Source of the DNA: Glossina fuscipes | Lineage: Eukaryota > Arthropoda > Insecta > Diptera > Glossinidae | Assembly: GCF_014805625.2 (NCBI RefSeq) | Contig: NW_023998414.1 | Coordinates: forward strand, 4,510,402-4,574,401 | Direction of reading: 5' to 3' | DNA length: 64,000 nucleotides | Part shown: positions 1-13,412 of the stretch, piece after piece | Layout: the number at the start of each line of letters is the position of its first letter | How positions within the stretch are numbered: the first letter of the stretch is position 1 | Translations under genes and position numbers: made by a program | The notes under the pieces: model-generated | The model's database searches: none | The model's input: the letters and a program-made list of their open reading frames with translations, nothing else | What the model was told of the DNA's origin: nothing

Positions 1-380
1 TAGTCTTTTTATCAAGACCTTTGCAACGCCAAGAGGAACATTCCTAAACATCACCCCTTTCCCCCCTCGATCCTGCCGTTCTGACCAGAAAATATATATA
101 TATTCTTGATTATGAATTCTGAATTGATTGAAACATGTCCCTCTGTCCGTCTGTCTAATGTCTATTGTAAGCATTGCCCTGGCCACATGAGGCTATCACT
201 TACGAACTTGCAAAAGAATTTGAAAATGACCCAAGCTCTTGAAGGAACACGCCTACAACACCCACACGCCTTTATAACAAAACTATATAGAGTAAGCAAA
301 CGTTAATTCCTACCTGTTCTTTGAGGATCGCTGTGATGGGTATATAAGATGCAGTCACGACCGGTATAATTTTCTTACTT
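1..380 (+). mobile_element. Interspersed repeat family A, single-unit copy cut by window start
   Basis: It contains CTTTGCAACGCCAAGAGGAA, TATATATTCTTGATTATGAA, CCCTCTGTCCGTCTGTCTAA, AACACGCCTACAACACCCAC and a 3' end GATGGGTATATAAGATGCAG followed by GACCGGTATAATTTTCTTAC. It corresponds to one pass through the unit found twice in the long copies. The first few tens of bases lie outside the window. Confidence 0.75.
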
Positions 381-1895
381 ATGTATGTTTGGCTTTCCTT
401 TTACTTTCCTCTTAACTTGGGTGGCGGGAGGGCGACAACAATACTTCTTTAACCAAATTAAATACGGTATGTAAAAGTGAAACCGCAATTGGCTCATAAA
501 TGGCCCTAACATGACATATGCAGGACATGCATGCTTGAAATTGTGTTTTTTTTCTATAGCATGGACATATAACAACAACATGCGGTTCTGATGCCAGCAC
601 ACATCACAACGCATAAATAACTTTTCTAATAACGAAAATTTCGAATTCTATGGCAAGCAAAGCGCATTTGTAACATAATCTAATTGAGAATGAAATGTGT
701 ATTGCAGGTGTAAAAATTCTTGGGTGGATATAAGCGTACTATGCATGCCGATTGCGCTTTGCTAAAAAGACGATATTCTTTGTTAAATGGGACTAGAAGA
801 ACCGTGCATCGTAAGAAAAGGCAACAGAAGGTCATTTTCTACACGACATCCGTCCATCAATTCGTTCACCAAAATCGATTCGCCATACATTCAATTGGGA
901 TGTATTAGCCCATGGGGCCTACGCACCGAATTCGAGCTCTTCCGATTAGCATTTTTTTGCAATCGATGACACACACACATGCTCAGCAGCGCTTAACTTC
1001 TTCCAAAAATGTACAAAAATGTGTGGTACAACTGGCTTACTTTAACAGAGCCAGAATTTTTGCTTTTGACGCGGCATTCAAAAGTTGTTGGAGAGACGGG
1101 AAAAGTCTATAGCTAGCAACGGGCAATACTTTGAATAAACATTTTTTTTTTTTAATCATTTTCACTGAACAAACGTCTCGTTTATATACAAAAATTCCAG
1201 TTTCTTTCGTACATACTTTTTATATTTAGATCTGAGGGATGTAATCATCTTTCATTTCCAAAACAAAACAAAAAAAAAAATTGTTTACAATTCCTACATT
1301 GAATCATACGCTGTACTTTATTTAATGTCTAAATTTCTTAATTTACTCTGAAGCACTTTTTAAGGAGTTTTTCAAAGATCCCGCAAATACTTATGTTTAG
1401 TTGCCTTCAAATCAAACAAATTGCAGTGAAAATAAGCGAAAATGAAAAGAAACACCAAACTTGAGAAGTTCATGGCATCTCACTTTTTACGTAGTTTGAT
1501 GTTAGTTGTGGTGCACTTGGCAGATAACACGTATTTAAGTCTCAAGTAATTGCGAAAGTAATTTCCTTGCTTAAAATACTTCCTTTGGTCAGTTGAAAGC
1601 AAATTATGAAATTTCCTTGATTTTAACCGAACACTAAACACCCAGCAACACAACATTCAGACAGTTTCACAAAAATAATATAAACTAGATGCTAGTTAAG
1701 CTGAAGTAATTACCTATTAGTTCACCTGTTAAGGCCAACAATATTGTGTCCATATGCGATCCCAACACTAGACTCTCAGCAAAACTGGTAAGACACGAAG
1801 CGGCTTGTCTGCAGTTTTTTTATTGCTATGTCTCTTATGGGTAGTTGACAAGTAAAGCCTACCAGCTGAGTTAGATATGCACTCAGAAATTTTTT

Positions 1896-1900
<5 letters not shown>

Positions 1901-1933
<33 letters not shown>
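1901..1933 (+). repeat. (GT)n microsatellite
   Basis: This is an uninterrupted GT dinucleotide run of 33 bases. Confidence 0.95.
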
Positions 1934-1938
<5 letters not shown>

Positions 1939-1959
1939 TGGGAAAGTCACTGCTACTTA

Positions 1960-2060
1960 AAAGAGAAAAAGGAAGAGATGGTTCAGCTGATAGCACGGAC
2001 GTACGCTGGGTGTCGTCTTTGCAATCCGTTGCTAAACTCGCAGATAATTAAGGCAGAGAG
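1960..2060 (+). mobile_element. Possible SINE fragment
   Basis: It shares GTACG(C/T)TGGGTGTCGT(C/G)TTT and nearby weak similarity with the body of the SINE at 5411-5695. The head and tail are absent. Confidence 0.35.
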
Positions 2061-3089
2061 ACCGAAAACTGAATAGTCAATATTCTGAGAGGTTCAGATG
2101 TATGTCAACTCGAAATCTAGTATCTATAATCGGCGATTAAACATATGATAAAATGCTGGCAATAATATATAATGCGTGATTCCTAAGTCTTCAAACAGTA
2201 CGTATTGTAAAATCAACTCAATCGACAAAAATATGTAGCACCGAGCTAAGAAATGTAAATTGTTAAATCCCGGCAATTCAATTCTAATGCAAACCATTTT
2301 GACTGCCATAGATCCATGGATGGGTATTACGGATGTTTTAATTTGGCATATAGAGGAGATGGCTGACTGTTTAGCTTAACCCGGTATTAATTTTGTTCCA
2401 CTTTGCATATTATTTCACTTGAAAAAACAATAAAGAATCGTATCGTGTTCCTGCATACCTTAGTAATTCGCAATCTGACTAGTGGCTGTTTTTCTGGCAC
2501 TACGAGTACGGGAAAATCATTTATTCGAGAGTATTCTGTAGTTGTGCAAAATTAGGCGGAATTTCTGCCCGGACGCCTCGTACAAGCTCTCGTGATCTTT
2601 GTGCAGTCCATACGCCTGTTAATTGTGAACCCATCATTGGACATATCCTAGCCTGTCCGTTTGTTAATTCGATTATTAAACTCTAACGTGTAGAATGATT
2701 GTTCACTTGTCTTCTTAAGCAAATATTTTCTCAAAATTTCCACAAATCATCCTCTCAGTGTATTTATACTAGCATAGGATGATAGCCTCTGGTGGGAAGA
2801 TCATCGTTAATAATTGCATTCGTCAAACCGGTCGCAGTATACTTTGACTGTCGGACCATCCAATGTACTCTCCATCATATCTTTTCGCTCAGAAAAATAA
2901 ACTATTTTTCCAAAAAGTTAATTTCCATTATTTTAAATTGAAATCCATTAAAATTGCAGTTGATATTTGACACCAGCAACGCGTATAAGGAACAAATTAA
3001 ATGCCACAGATGAACCAGAAATGAAAATTAGCAAAACTAATTTGCATAAGTGAGAGGACGATAAGCACCAAAAAAAGGGGGGAGAAAGA

Positions 3090-3104
3090 TAGAGAGAGAG
3101 AGAT

Positions 3105-3161
<57 letters not shown>

Positions 3162-3171
3162 NNNNNNNNNN

Positions 3172-3218
<47 letters not shown>
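3090..3218 (+). repeat. (GA)n microsatellite with an N gap
   Basis: This is a long GA run, imperfect at its left end and interrupted by ten N at 3162-3171. The true length is therefore unknown. The minus-strand ORF of alternating Ser-Leu is an artefact of it. Confidence 0.95.
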
Positions 3219-3223
<5 letters not shown>

Positions 3224-3549
3224 AATTATAAGGCATACGCAGAGTTTTATTTAATGCGAGATATTTGATTAGCTTTAAATTGTAGCTTAATTTCGTATCA
3301 AAAGCACGTGCTTAATATTCTATGCTTTTTACTACGCATAGCTATGCATTCCATTGCAATCAAGCAAAAAAGTTTATTTAATTTTAAACTAGTGTTTATT
3401 AAAGAATTTAGTTACTAGTAGCAATTACTATTCGATATATCTTTGTAAAGATATATTAGGTCCCAACTAAATTTCCGCCTTTGTCTGGTCAATGGAAAAG
3501 AGCAATATACTCTAAGAATAAAATCTTAAAGCACTAACATCTAAGGCTA

Positions 3550-3632
3550 TCGGCTCTACCACACCTGAGATTCGAACCCACAACCATTGAGTCGCTAGTC
3601 GAGATTATTTGCCTTCGGCCACTCAGGCGGAT
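3550..3632 (-). pseudogene. tRNA-like sequence (degenerate tRNA or SINE head)
   Basis: On the minus strand it has an A-box-like GAGTGGCCGAAGG (3612-3624) and a B-box-like GGTTCGAATCT (near 3568-3578), with serine/leucine-like spacing. The T stem pairs at about 4 of 5 positions, but I see no pairing acceptor stem. It is therefore not a functional tRNA gene; a SINE head or tRNA pseudogene is more likely. Confidence 0.5.
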
Positions 3633-5410
3633 CGGAAAATTTTAAATTTCAAAAAATGGTTTATTCAAAGTGCAGTCAATCACAAGCCCCTCCTTCGCCA
3701 ATCTTTTAGGTCGAATATGAATTCTTTGAGAGAGGTAACTGGCATTTCGCGGTGCTGCTTTTTATGTCTCTGTATACAGGAATCAGAACTCCGCTCGAAC
3801 AAACAATAAGCCGTCATTAGTCAAAAGCCCTAGTGTCTTTTAGTAATAGTGGTAAGGACAACACATCCTGGCTTAGTGTTGCTAACGTTTCAAGGACGAG
3901 TTTCGCGGCACGAAAACTCACAATTTCCAAATTTTTTATGTATTACGTCCGGCTTTTGTTTCAATCCGCCGCTTTCGCCGAATGAAGACGTCATGGATAT
4001 CTAGTCTAGCCGGCATCACGATCGAATAAGTGTTGAATAACGTAAAGCGTTCCTTATTCATGTTCAGTGCGAGCTCAGCAGCACCACCCTTCGAGTTAAA
4101 CACCAAGAGCAAAGTTTTCCGCAAAGGGCGTTGTTTTATACACAAAACTTGAGATCTACACCGTTAGAAGAGATATCTTTGCGTTGCCGTATTTGTTGGT
4201 ATTACGACTGCTTCTTGTTGACAGATGTCGTCACACATGTCGCCATACATGTCGTTAGTGGCAGCTATATGTGAAAGCCTGGATATTAGTTGCGCACATA
4301 ATACTAATGTCGGTAAAGCAAAGTAATATCATAGTCGATGTGCTACGTCTCTCTATCTATTTGTATTCAGAAGAATATCTCTGCTCACATAGTTTCTTAG
4401 GTTTAAGGCGGTGTTATATTTTTTATGGGAAAATATCATTTAAACCAAAGGAAGTGGACCTTATTAAACCAAGATGAATATATTCCATAGCATACGAGGT
4501 CCTACTCAGCCATATTATATGATTAATTACATCTTTAGTCTCCTTTTGCTGAAAAGCGATCATAAACATTAGAATAAAAACCTGAAATATTTCATATGCA
4601 AATGATCAATAATCCCCAACAACCTTTAAGAGGCGTTATATTTTTGCATCAAAATTCATAAAATTCACACAATTCGCGATGAGCTTGATATTACAAAATC
4701 CTATATAAATTTTGACATGTTTTGGATGCAAACAGTTGACGGAATTCTCTCTTTCACTAGGATACAATGCTGAAGTTTACATGTTTGCAGTAATTTTTTT
4801 CAACCAAAATTTGAAACTATGGCCCGGATTCAATCGTCATACCTAAAGAACTGAAACTATAAGGAAGGAAATTTCAAACTTTAAAATATTATTACTATTA
4901 AACAATCTATCTAACTTTTGGTCTCGCAAACAATGGTTGGTAAGTCGCCAAATATTACGTTATAATATGATTTATCTTGAATGCCGCTCCTTATCGGGCA
5001 CACAGATATTTTCGACACTTCCAAGAGGGTCGGTCAAGTAGAAAAGATATTTTGAGGGGCTCAGAAGACACTCTACAAGAAACTAAGTCCCTCTATAGAG
5101 TTTGTAGGTGACATATACATTTATATACACACACACACACATATATTGGTTATCTGTATACAAATGCAGCCAGAGTTTCCCGCCAAAGTTGTGAAATATT
5201 TCAGCTATCTTAGATGCGCGGTTCTTGTATGACAATCATTCGCGTGAGTTGATGTCATTGTGTATGTGCAAAGTGAAAAAGTGGCCTATCAAAACAATTT
5301 TTGTTCTCAAAATGCAATATGCATAGACAAATTCAAGATGAATTGAACGCTATTTACTTGGCTCCTGTGTCATCGCTTATCGTGATGAAATTTTAAGTCA
5401 GTGCAATGGA

Positions 5411-5695
5411 ACGTGCTGGCTGGGGCGTGGATTAAGGTGCAGGGGCAGCAAAGCTGTAACCACTGAACGATCGTTGGCTTTAGGTTCGAGAAATAACAGA
5501 GACTACAAACATGTTCAAGTAACACATTTGTCGCAGGTTGAATCAAGATTTAGGCATGAGAAAGCTGGCAGTACGTTGGGTGTCGTGTTTCCTCACGGTG
5601 AAGCAGCGAGTCGCAAGTCAACGGCTGAAGAGATTATCTTGATCAATAAAGTGAAATCTTCCAAAAAAAAAAATAAATAAATAAATAAATAAAAA
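5411..5695 (+). mobile_element. tRNA-derived SINE with AATA-rich tail
   Basis: It begins with a tRNA-like head containing GGCGTGGATTAAGGTGCAGG and a B-box-like GGTTCGAGAA at 5483-5492. It then has a body with CAGGTTGAATCAAGATTTAG, GTGTTTCCTCACGGTGAAGC and GTCAACGGCTGAAGAG, and ends in an A-rich AATAAATAAAT tail (5662-5695). A pol III promoter-like head plus an A-rich tail is typical of insect SINEs. The 68-codon ORF inside is incidental. No clear target duplication was seen. Confidence 0.6.
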
Positions 5696-8600
5696 TATTT
5701 TTACTTAGCTCGATAACTTTTCAGCCAACCCTTGCATAGCGCAAGTTCACTTCAATCTTACAAATATCTACTTACAACCACGGTAAAATAACTAGAAAAA
5801 TTAAACAATATTACAAAATTATTTGACAACTCGAGCATAAATCATTTATGCCCACAGTTGGGAGTACACTTTAAGTATACATTCCCTTTGGTCGGTGCAT
5901 ATGGCTTGAAGTCAATTATTGGCCGATCGTGGCAAACGGTGTTTTGGAAATTAAAATCTTTATAAGAGAACCCATTCCGAACCGACTTACGCACACAAGC
6001 TTTCGCTGTACCTCTAATATTTATTTTTGCAGATCGTGGCGCTATTCTTCGTTTGAATCAAAAGACAGTGGGAAAAAAATCACAACTGCCAAGAACAAAT
6101 AACCAAAAGTAGCTAGAGATCTATGCGACATTTCACACTAACTGCTGCCACACTTAAGATAAATTGACTTGAAAACGTAATCAAGCGTCTATCAATTCCA
6201 ATTCGTTATAGGAATGACTGCTGATTAACTTATCAATGAACAAAAAACTCGTCATGTATATATGCTACTCGCTTGACCGTTAAGGATTCGAGTCTTACTT
6301 CAATCCACAGTAGTACGTAATACGCAGCGCGACACGTTGAAGGAAAAGGCTACTTTTGACCAAATTAAGCTCCAACGAATTGAGATTTAAACCAGCGAAC
6401 ACTGGCCCGACTTAAGGCTCGCGAAAGATCGGACCTCTACGAGCAAGTCTTATTTAATGAATAACTACTGACAAGAAATTAAACCGGAGCAATTTTTTTA
6501 TATTTTTTTTAGTGACATTTTCGTCACAATGTCACTCAAACTTCACGTCACTTTACATAATAACAAAAAAAACAAAAAAAGAAGAAAAATGTTGACCACA
6601 TTTTCGCAATGCCATAGACGCGCTCTGTAAAGCAAATTAAAGTTTTTTTTTTTTCTTTAAATTTTCTTCTTCTTCGAAAAAAAAGAATTTAACTAACAAT
6701 CGCTTGCTCGTCGCTCTTTGTTTTCCACGATTGCAAATTTCATGCCTAGCACCTTAATTGACTTTGAAAATAATAATAATAATAATAACAACAACAATAA
6801 TAATAAAAACAATGCATTCACTGCGTTAATCTTGAAAAGTATTTACGTGAATTAATTTTTCTCCCCTTCTCGGGGCCACATATGCAAATTTTCATGCACT
6901 CGTTTACTGCGGTGCTCCGGTTTGTGTACAGAAACAATATGTATTCCATACATGCTTATGATTACGGCTAGCGAAACAACAGCGTCAATATTTCAAAGGT
7001 GCCGTTACATATGTATGAATTGCGCGGAATTATAAACAAACATTGACCTCGTTTTATTGAAATTATCGTATGCGCGATGCAATGAATGCGTATCGGCGAG
7101 CACTGAGAATCATTAATACGGAAATCGTAACTTTTTTCCGTTCAACAAGAGATTCGTTTCTTTTTGTATAAATAATTTATTTCATATTTTACGCACAATC
7201 TGCTACTGCACCGACTATAATTAATCACATTTATTAATTTCATATATTTCCCTCTATCAAGAATTTCACATTAACGAGTACACTAGAGTAAGGGAATTAA
7301 ATTTCCATTGGGAACTATGACACAATTCAAAACAAGTCAAAGTCATAAATTTGATGCTCCGAGTTAAGCTTTGAATAGACACATCTCCCTTAAGGATTCA
7401 AGTATCTAAGTGCAAATGTAACGTAGTGTAGTGTAGCGTAATGCAACAGAACATAGAAAAAGCTTACAGTGTACTCTTATCAACAAGTACTAACAATTTA
7501 TCAATCACAAATAATAATTTGGCAATGAACTTAATCAGTGCACACACAAACATCTCTACCAAAGCTGAAGACCTGGCCTAAATTCAAACATGAATATGCT
7601 GTAATTATTATTGTCACCCACTTACAATCTACAACAGATTTCGATCAATAATTTGTTACAACTACTTCATTGAATAGCAACGGAACGGTACGCACTCAAA
7701 TTATCTTTCAATAATAAATAATTTATCCTAAGTTTGTTATTAACTTTTAGTCTGGCTTTTCGAAAACTTCTTGACTACTTTTGCCTATGAGTTATAGTTA
7801 GTCGAGTCGAGTTGAACTTTGATAGAAGGGCTGAAAAAGTGGAAAAATTATTTATTTGCTTACTGATAACTGCACTATCAGCCGACAGGTCCCTATGAGA
7901 GAAGCTAGTAAATGATTAAGTAAAGTGTTTGGCATATATGGACGTCTCCTTTGCAGCGGCGACCTGTTGAACACAACGCTATCGAAAACGAATTTAAATA
8001 CATTTTGTAAAACATGCAAAGGTTACGGTTTCGTGTCAAGTACTTTTCTGAGACTAACACTAGGCGTTGATACTAATGGATATGATACGCTATATTCTTG
8101 AAAGCGGACATTTTCACACAATCGTTCGCTCATTCAAGAATTTAAAAATGTTGGAAAATTGTTATTAATTAATAGATAAAAAGCATGTACTTGTTTTATC
8201 TGCCGGTCAGTATGAAATGTTTAGCCATTTAATTACGTCACTACACTTTTTGCCTCTACAGTTTTTCATACATTTGCGATTAATCCAAGCGTTCCAAAAG
8301 TTAAGAGAGTTTCAAAGACGAGCTCAATATTCAAAAGAAAAATGAAGAAACGAATGAAGTTAGAATCCGAAACGTACCATTGCTGTACTGTTGTTCTGGC
8401 TAATTTTACCGAGGTTCATGTATCGGTTTAATTTGATGCAAGAACTATATGAAATGCTCCGTTATATTCGCACAACATTTCGGACGTTGTTGCACTACCA
8501 GTCGGAAATAATAACAACGAGAAGAGAGGGTTCTAAGCCCAGGGACAGAAAACAATTGTACTCAACTGAGTACTAACCTTGAATATCTGTTTCTCTTTCG

Positions 8601-10734
8601 TTTCACTCTGTACCCTTTGTACCATCTATTGATTTACCGAAGAATTTACGCATTCCATTAGAAAAATTTCATTTCATATGCCTTCACTGCCCGACGGCGT
8701 ACGTTTTGTATTTATATGAGCATTAAGTTGAAAATTGCGATTCGTTTCCCAATAGAGTCTCTATTCAACACAACAAATCTACCGCGTGAGTCACTTTTCA
8801 ATTTTTGAACTTAAAAAAAGTGTTTGTCACTTTTACTTAAATGATAGACTTAGTATAGGGTCAAAGTTAAGTACTTTAGTGTGGAATGTGGAATAGAAAT
8901 ATCGGTAAGATTCAAATGGCCAAAGAATAACAAATGGAGAGAATGGAGTGTGTCGGTAGATATGTTCCACTTGGACTTAGTAACTACGCAGATAGAACAA
9001 TGCAGCGAGCGATCGCAGATAATGAAGTTTCGTTATAGTTCTCTTACTATAGCATTCACCAATAGGATGCCCTGTTGGCAGTAAACTTATAATGAATGCT
9101 TTAAGCATGTATAACGCCTAGGTGAATAGTTGCCTTCTTAGAGGCGAGAGAAATGCTACCATGCGATCCTTAGAGAATAAAAAAGAAATTCTTTTGCCAT
9201 CTTTTCGAAACGCATACACCTAGAGTAAGAACTAATTTAATTCTGCGAGTTTTCGATGCGATGGGGCTTCGCCTCCAGGCAATTTTAAATAAATTTTTAC
9301 CCAATAGTTTGTTTTGTCCCATAGTTAACTTAGTGCTATAATAAAACCTCTCCTTAATGTTAAGCGTAAGTATTAATATTAACATGTTATCCCAAGATCT
9401 TTCCCTGCATCTGACTGAGAATCTTTAAGTAGCACTGAACAGAGTTCCATAATTAAATTTCATATTAAATTAAGTTTCATATTGAAACGAGAAAGGCATA
9501 TGCAATACTTACATATATATACATATATAGTACTTAATGGTACAAGAGTACAAGAAATTGGCATGTTTTACTGTATGTATATAAAGTGATGCACTCACCC
9601 TGTTATTGTTGTTTTTTTATATGCACTTATATTAAATTGTTTTTAATTTCAAGTCTATTTTTAAATATTACATGTATGCACGAATGTATGCATTACTAGC
9701 GCTAGTGCTGGTGCCTTTGTTTGATACTAAGAACGCCCATAAATTTAAGGGTCCTCTAAGTATACAAAAATAAATTTCGATAAAATTTATTTGCAAAGTA
9801 AAAAGCGTCTATGAGCCTACACATGTAGGCATACATAAATTCTTCATTTTCCATTTTCCCTTCCCCTCTCTCGTTCGAACTCTTTGCCAACCTTTGTCTC
9901 ATTACTATGTGTTCGTGTATAGATTAATATAATTAAAGAGGTATTTGTGACTTGCTGCGAGCGTCACCAAGCACCTATGTTGCAACTTACATGTTCCCTG
10001 CCAAAGTCGCCAAAGTCACACTTTTGCGAAGGAATTTCGTTCACAGCCCTTAGATGATTTTGCTCGAATATCGTTCACTTTTAAGTCAAAGCAACTAACT
10101 CATGCTCAACTATTGATTAAACAGCTTTTACGACTACTGTTGAGGAGCACTTCTTGATTCACATCACTTGGATATAAATCTCAATTTCTTTGCTTCTATT
10201 AACTTTGAAATCATTTTATTTCTGGTTTTTTTCTTTTCTTTTCTTTTGTTTTCTTTCTTTTAAAATGTTTTTTTCCTCTCTTGTAATTTTATTAATGCAA
10301 ATTGTGATACGCGCCCGTATTAATTATAAAGACGTAGTCGCATTGGACATCATTTGCCAACTGTAAAATCTAAAGCGGTAAAAATTAATGGCAATCATCC
10401 CAGAAGTGTTCGGCATGTGTTGTGTGTTGATTTTTAGGTGTTTGTTTACTTTGATATATTAAACATATGTAAAAATAACGCAAAACGATTTGTAAATTAA
10501 CAAAAATAAATAAATAAATAAGTAAAAGAATGAAGAATCGCCTTTTATTCGAAAAGAACACTCAAAATAAAGAGGGACGCATACGGCAATAGTCGTCTCT
10601 TAAATACCTAACTCAGTTTCGTAGAGCTTTAAAACAAATGAATTTTTTCATCTTCAAGCCATCAATCGCCAGATTCCTTTAAGGAAAGCACTCGATTCTT
10701 TTTGCTTTTTTAATCCTTTTAATCGATGCTGCCA

Positions 10735-10995
10735 GTCTGGCGGCCGAATGACATCACTGATCATGAAACAACTTTTTGCAGTTACTACAAAGAAAGTCTG
10801 ATATCTGTGAACGATCAGAAGGAAGCTTCAGAGAGCCCACAAAGTACATATATTCTTGATCAGCATCAAATTCCGAAGTACCGTCTGTCGGTCCATCCGA
10901 TTGTATAATGTCTCTCATGAATTCTCTTCTCGTGGCCGCAAAAATGAAGCTTTAGGTAATGATTACGAAGGATTGGATTACAACCGAATGTAATT
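10735..10995 (+). mobile_element. Family A repeat fragment
   Basis: It has AGAAGGAAGCTTCAGAGAGC, then TATATTCTTGATCAGCATCA, a CTGTCGGTCCATCCGATTG stretch, AAAAATGAAGC and a tail ACAACCGAATGTAATTCTCT. The middle is shortened relative to the full-length copies. The left boundary is approximate. Confidence 0.65.
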
Positions 10996-12120
10996 CTCTT
11001 AGTTGTTTTTGTTTAGTTTTGTAAAAAATTTCAATTGAATTAAAGCTCAACCGAAGTTTTCATTTTGCTTAGGGGCATTTCTCAAAAAATAATCGAGCAA
11101 GAAAGCCGAATCTCTGATACCCTTCTATACAATCTTATTACGATACAGTAGATCTTATTTAAAATGTCAGTGTTATTTCTTACACTGCCTCTCAAAATTC
11201 TCTCTAATGTGTTTTAGATAATTGGTTCCAATGGCCTATATATCGTTGAAGTTAGAACTCATTTTGAGTGTGTTTACGGACGCATTATTCCCAGTGAGTT
11301 TCAGATAGTCGCGTAATCATATATGCCGAGTTTAAGATATATTTTTGGTATGGATGACAAGTTTTAATGTTTTTTGTTCTTGTCGTGCGCAAATCGCGGG
11401 TAAATACGCTTTGCGACTAATCAACCACGAGGAAGATTCGGCAAATTTTTCGAGTACGATTAAAATAAGTCAATATTCTAGATTCATATAAAGTGATTTA
11501 TATAAAATTTACATTTTATGCGTATTTCCGAGTCTTACTGATGGAAGAACGCAACATATTTTCGTTCTTCGACGACGGATGCAAAAATGAATTGAAAATG
11601 CAAATATTTGATAAACTATTGATTAGATTACTTAACATACAAATTCTGATTTGCTTTTAACTAAACCAATATAGCTTAAGGTATTAAATTAAATGATATA
11701 TTAAGAAAATTTTTGCCACATGTGGTCTCTACTCACTGAAGTTGATTTGCAATCACAAGGTGCTTTGATTTGCCTTATAATCGTTTTGGTCGATGCAAAG
11801 GTAGAAAGATAGACTTTACCAAGTGATGACAATAAAACGAGCAAAACATTTTTTGTTTTTGCTAAGGTTTAGGTAGTGTGTTTGCTGCGCAGAAGAAGAA
11901 GAAGATTAAAACGTTCTCTGGTAATGAATAACTTTTGTAAACATTTTATTCAACGATTTTTCTATTTCTTCTTTTTCTGTTCAACGGGAAAGAATCGCAT
12001 TAAAGTTAGCGCTTCGGCCTTTTCAAGTGCCAAACAAGTCGCTCTACCTTTAAGTAAAGTACATACCATTCCACAATTGTATTGTTATTACACCCACCAG
12101 CAAAGGATGCGAGCATATTA

Positions 12121-12295
12121 ACTTTGACAAAACATTTGCAACACCCAGAATAAACAGTTAGAGACAGTATCAAGCATACATATATTTTTGATTCCGCTGT
12201 CTGTCTGTGCAATGTCTGTTGTAACCATTCTCCCGCTTCGCGAAAATGAAGATTTGCCAAAGGATTTTGAAAAGGAGTACGAAAGATTTTCCTCG
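12121..12295 (+). mobile_element. Family A repeat fragment (5' part)
   Basis: It contains TTGACAAAACATTTGCAACA, ATACATATATTTTTGATTCC, GTCTGTCTGTGCAATGTCTG and TTCGCGAAAATGAAG, in the family A order. The 3' half is missing or too diverged to see. Confidence 0.65.
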
Positions 12296-13324
12296 CCCAA
12301 CATAATTCTCTTACTATCTTTTCCTTTTTTAATTGTTATCATAGGTTGCGATAATAGTCAAAGCAAACCAAAGACTAGAATGAACTAAGTCATTGTACGG
12401 TTTGGCGGTCTGGTGGTGTCGATCCATATCGTTATCTGTTTTGTTATCTTGCCATCGAAAAAGAAGAAATGCCACGAAATGCATCGACTTGAGAATCCAC
12501 ACATTTGCTTAAGGTTATTGAGCTTTGGGAACAGCAACAGCAAAATCTTCTTCTTATTCTACTAAGCAACTGTAGAGACAACACTTGATCGAATTATTAA
12601 ATTATAGACCAAGTGATGTGTGGACGATTAGATATAAAACAAAGTACTGCATGCTCCTTGTCGAGATTTAGCCTTGGCGAATACACCGCGATATTCATAT
12701 ATCTCTGTCTTCCTATCTCTCTTGCGTTACACACTATTGAAGAAGCGATTCAGGCACACAAAATAATTTGTTTTGATGGATGGGCTTTTACCGTTAAAAA
12801 AGAGCTATCCTTATTGATTAACACGTCATCGGTGGATTTGTAAGGTGGCCGGGTTCGTTATCCATATCGCACACAATCGTGTCGGTCCCAGCTTGGCTTT
12901 TAATTGCACAATGGCTGTCAAAATTTACAACTTTTCCATGTTCAGTGAATTAAGACGCATCCCAATCGAGTAAGAGCAACGTGAGAGCGAACGGCACGAT
13001 GGATGGAAATGGCGTCGCACTTTTAAAGCAATATGTATATGAAAGTGAACAACAACGGTTCAGCAATTCAATGTTTTCTTCTTACGAGTCGTTTGCACAT
13101 TGAAATAGACTGCAAAATTTTCATAAGCACCCTTAAGAAATACTTCGATCACATTCCTGTTAAAAGTTGAAGAAAAACATTTATTAAATTTGACTTTGAT
13201 AGCAAGTTAAGCTAAGTTGCTTCCTCTATCATTTTTAATGTGCTTTAAATGACTAAAGCATGTCAAGTGACTGCTTGATATACATGTTTTTATCACTTTG
13301 ACTTTATGCTTACGTCCTAATATC

Positions 13325-13412
13325 CATATCTGCATATTTTCGCATAAATTGGAGTTTTGCCAATATTTGCATATGCAAGCTTCAATAAGCTGCATTGCAT
13401 TAACAAATAATG
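13325..13412. promoter_or_regulatory. Cluster of ATGCA-type motifs with palindrome TTGCATATGCAA
   Basis: TTGCATATGCAA at 13367-13378 is a perfect 12-bp palindrome resembling dimeric POU sites. It is flanked by CTGCATATTTTCGCATAAAT on the left and GCTGCATTGCATTAAC on the right. The AT-rich context makes chance occurrence plausible. Confidence 0.25.

Larger units (their letters stand above)
381..10734. other. Non-coding region, no gene seen
   Basis: Apart from the (GT)n and (GA)n arrays, the SINE and its fragment, and the tRNA-like sequence, I see only AT-rich DNA with short chance ORFs. The AT-rich block at 6480-6840 has many oligo-A and oligo-T runs and an (AAT)n patch near 6769-6806. Confidence 0.7.

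Noticed and set aside
2997..3236. Ser-Leu repeat ORF
   Set aside because: Direct translation of the (GA)n microsatellite on the minus strand, through an N gap.
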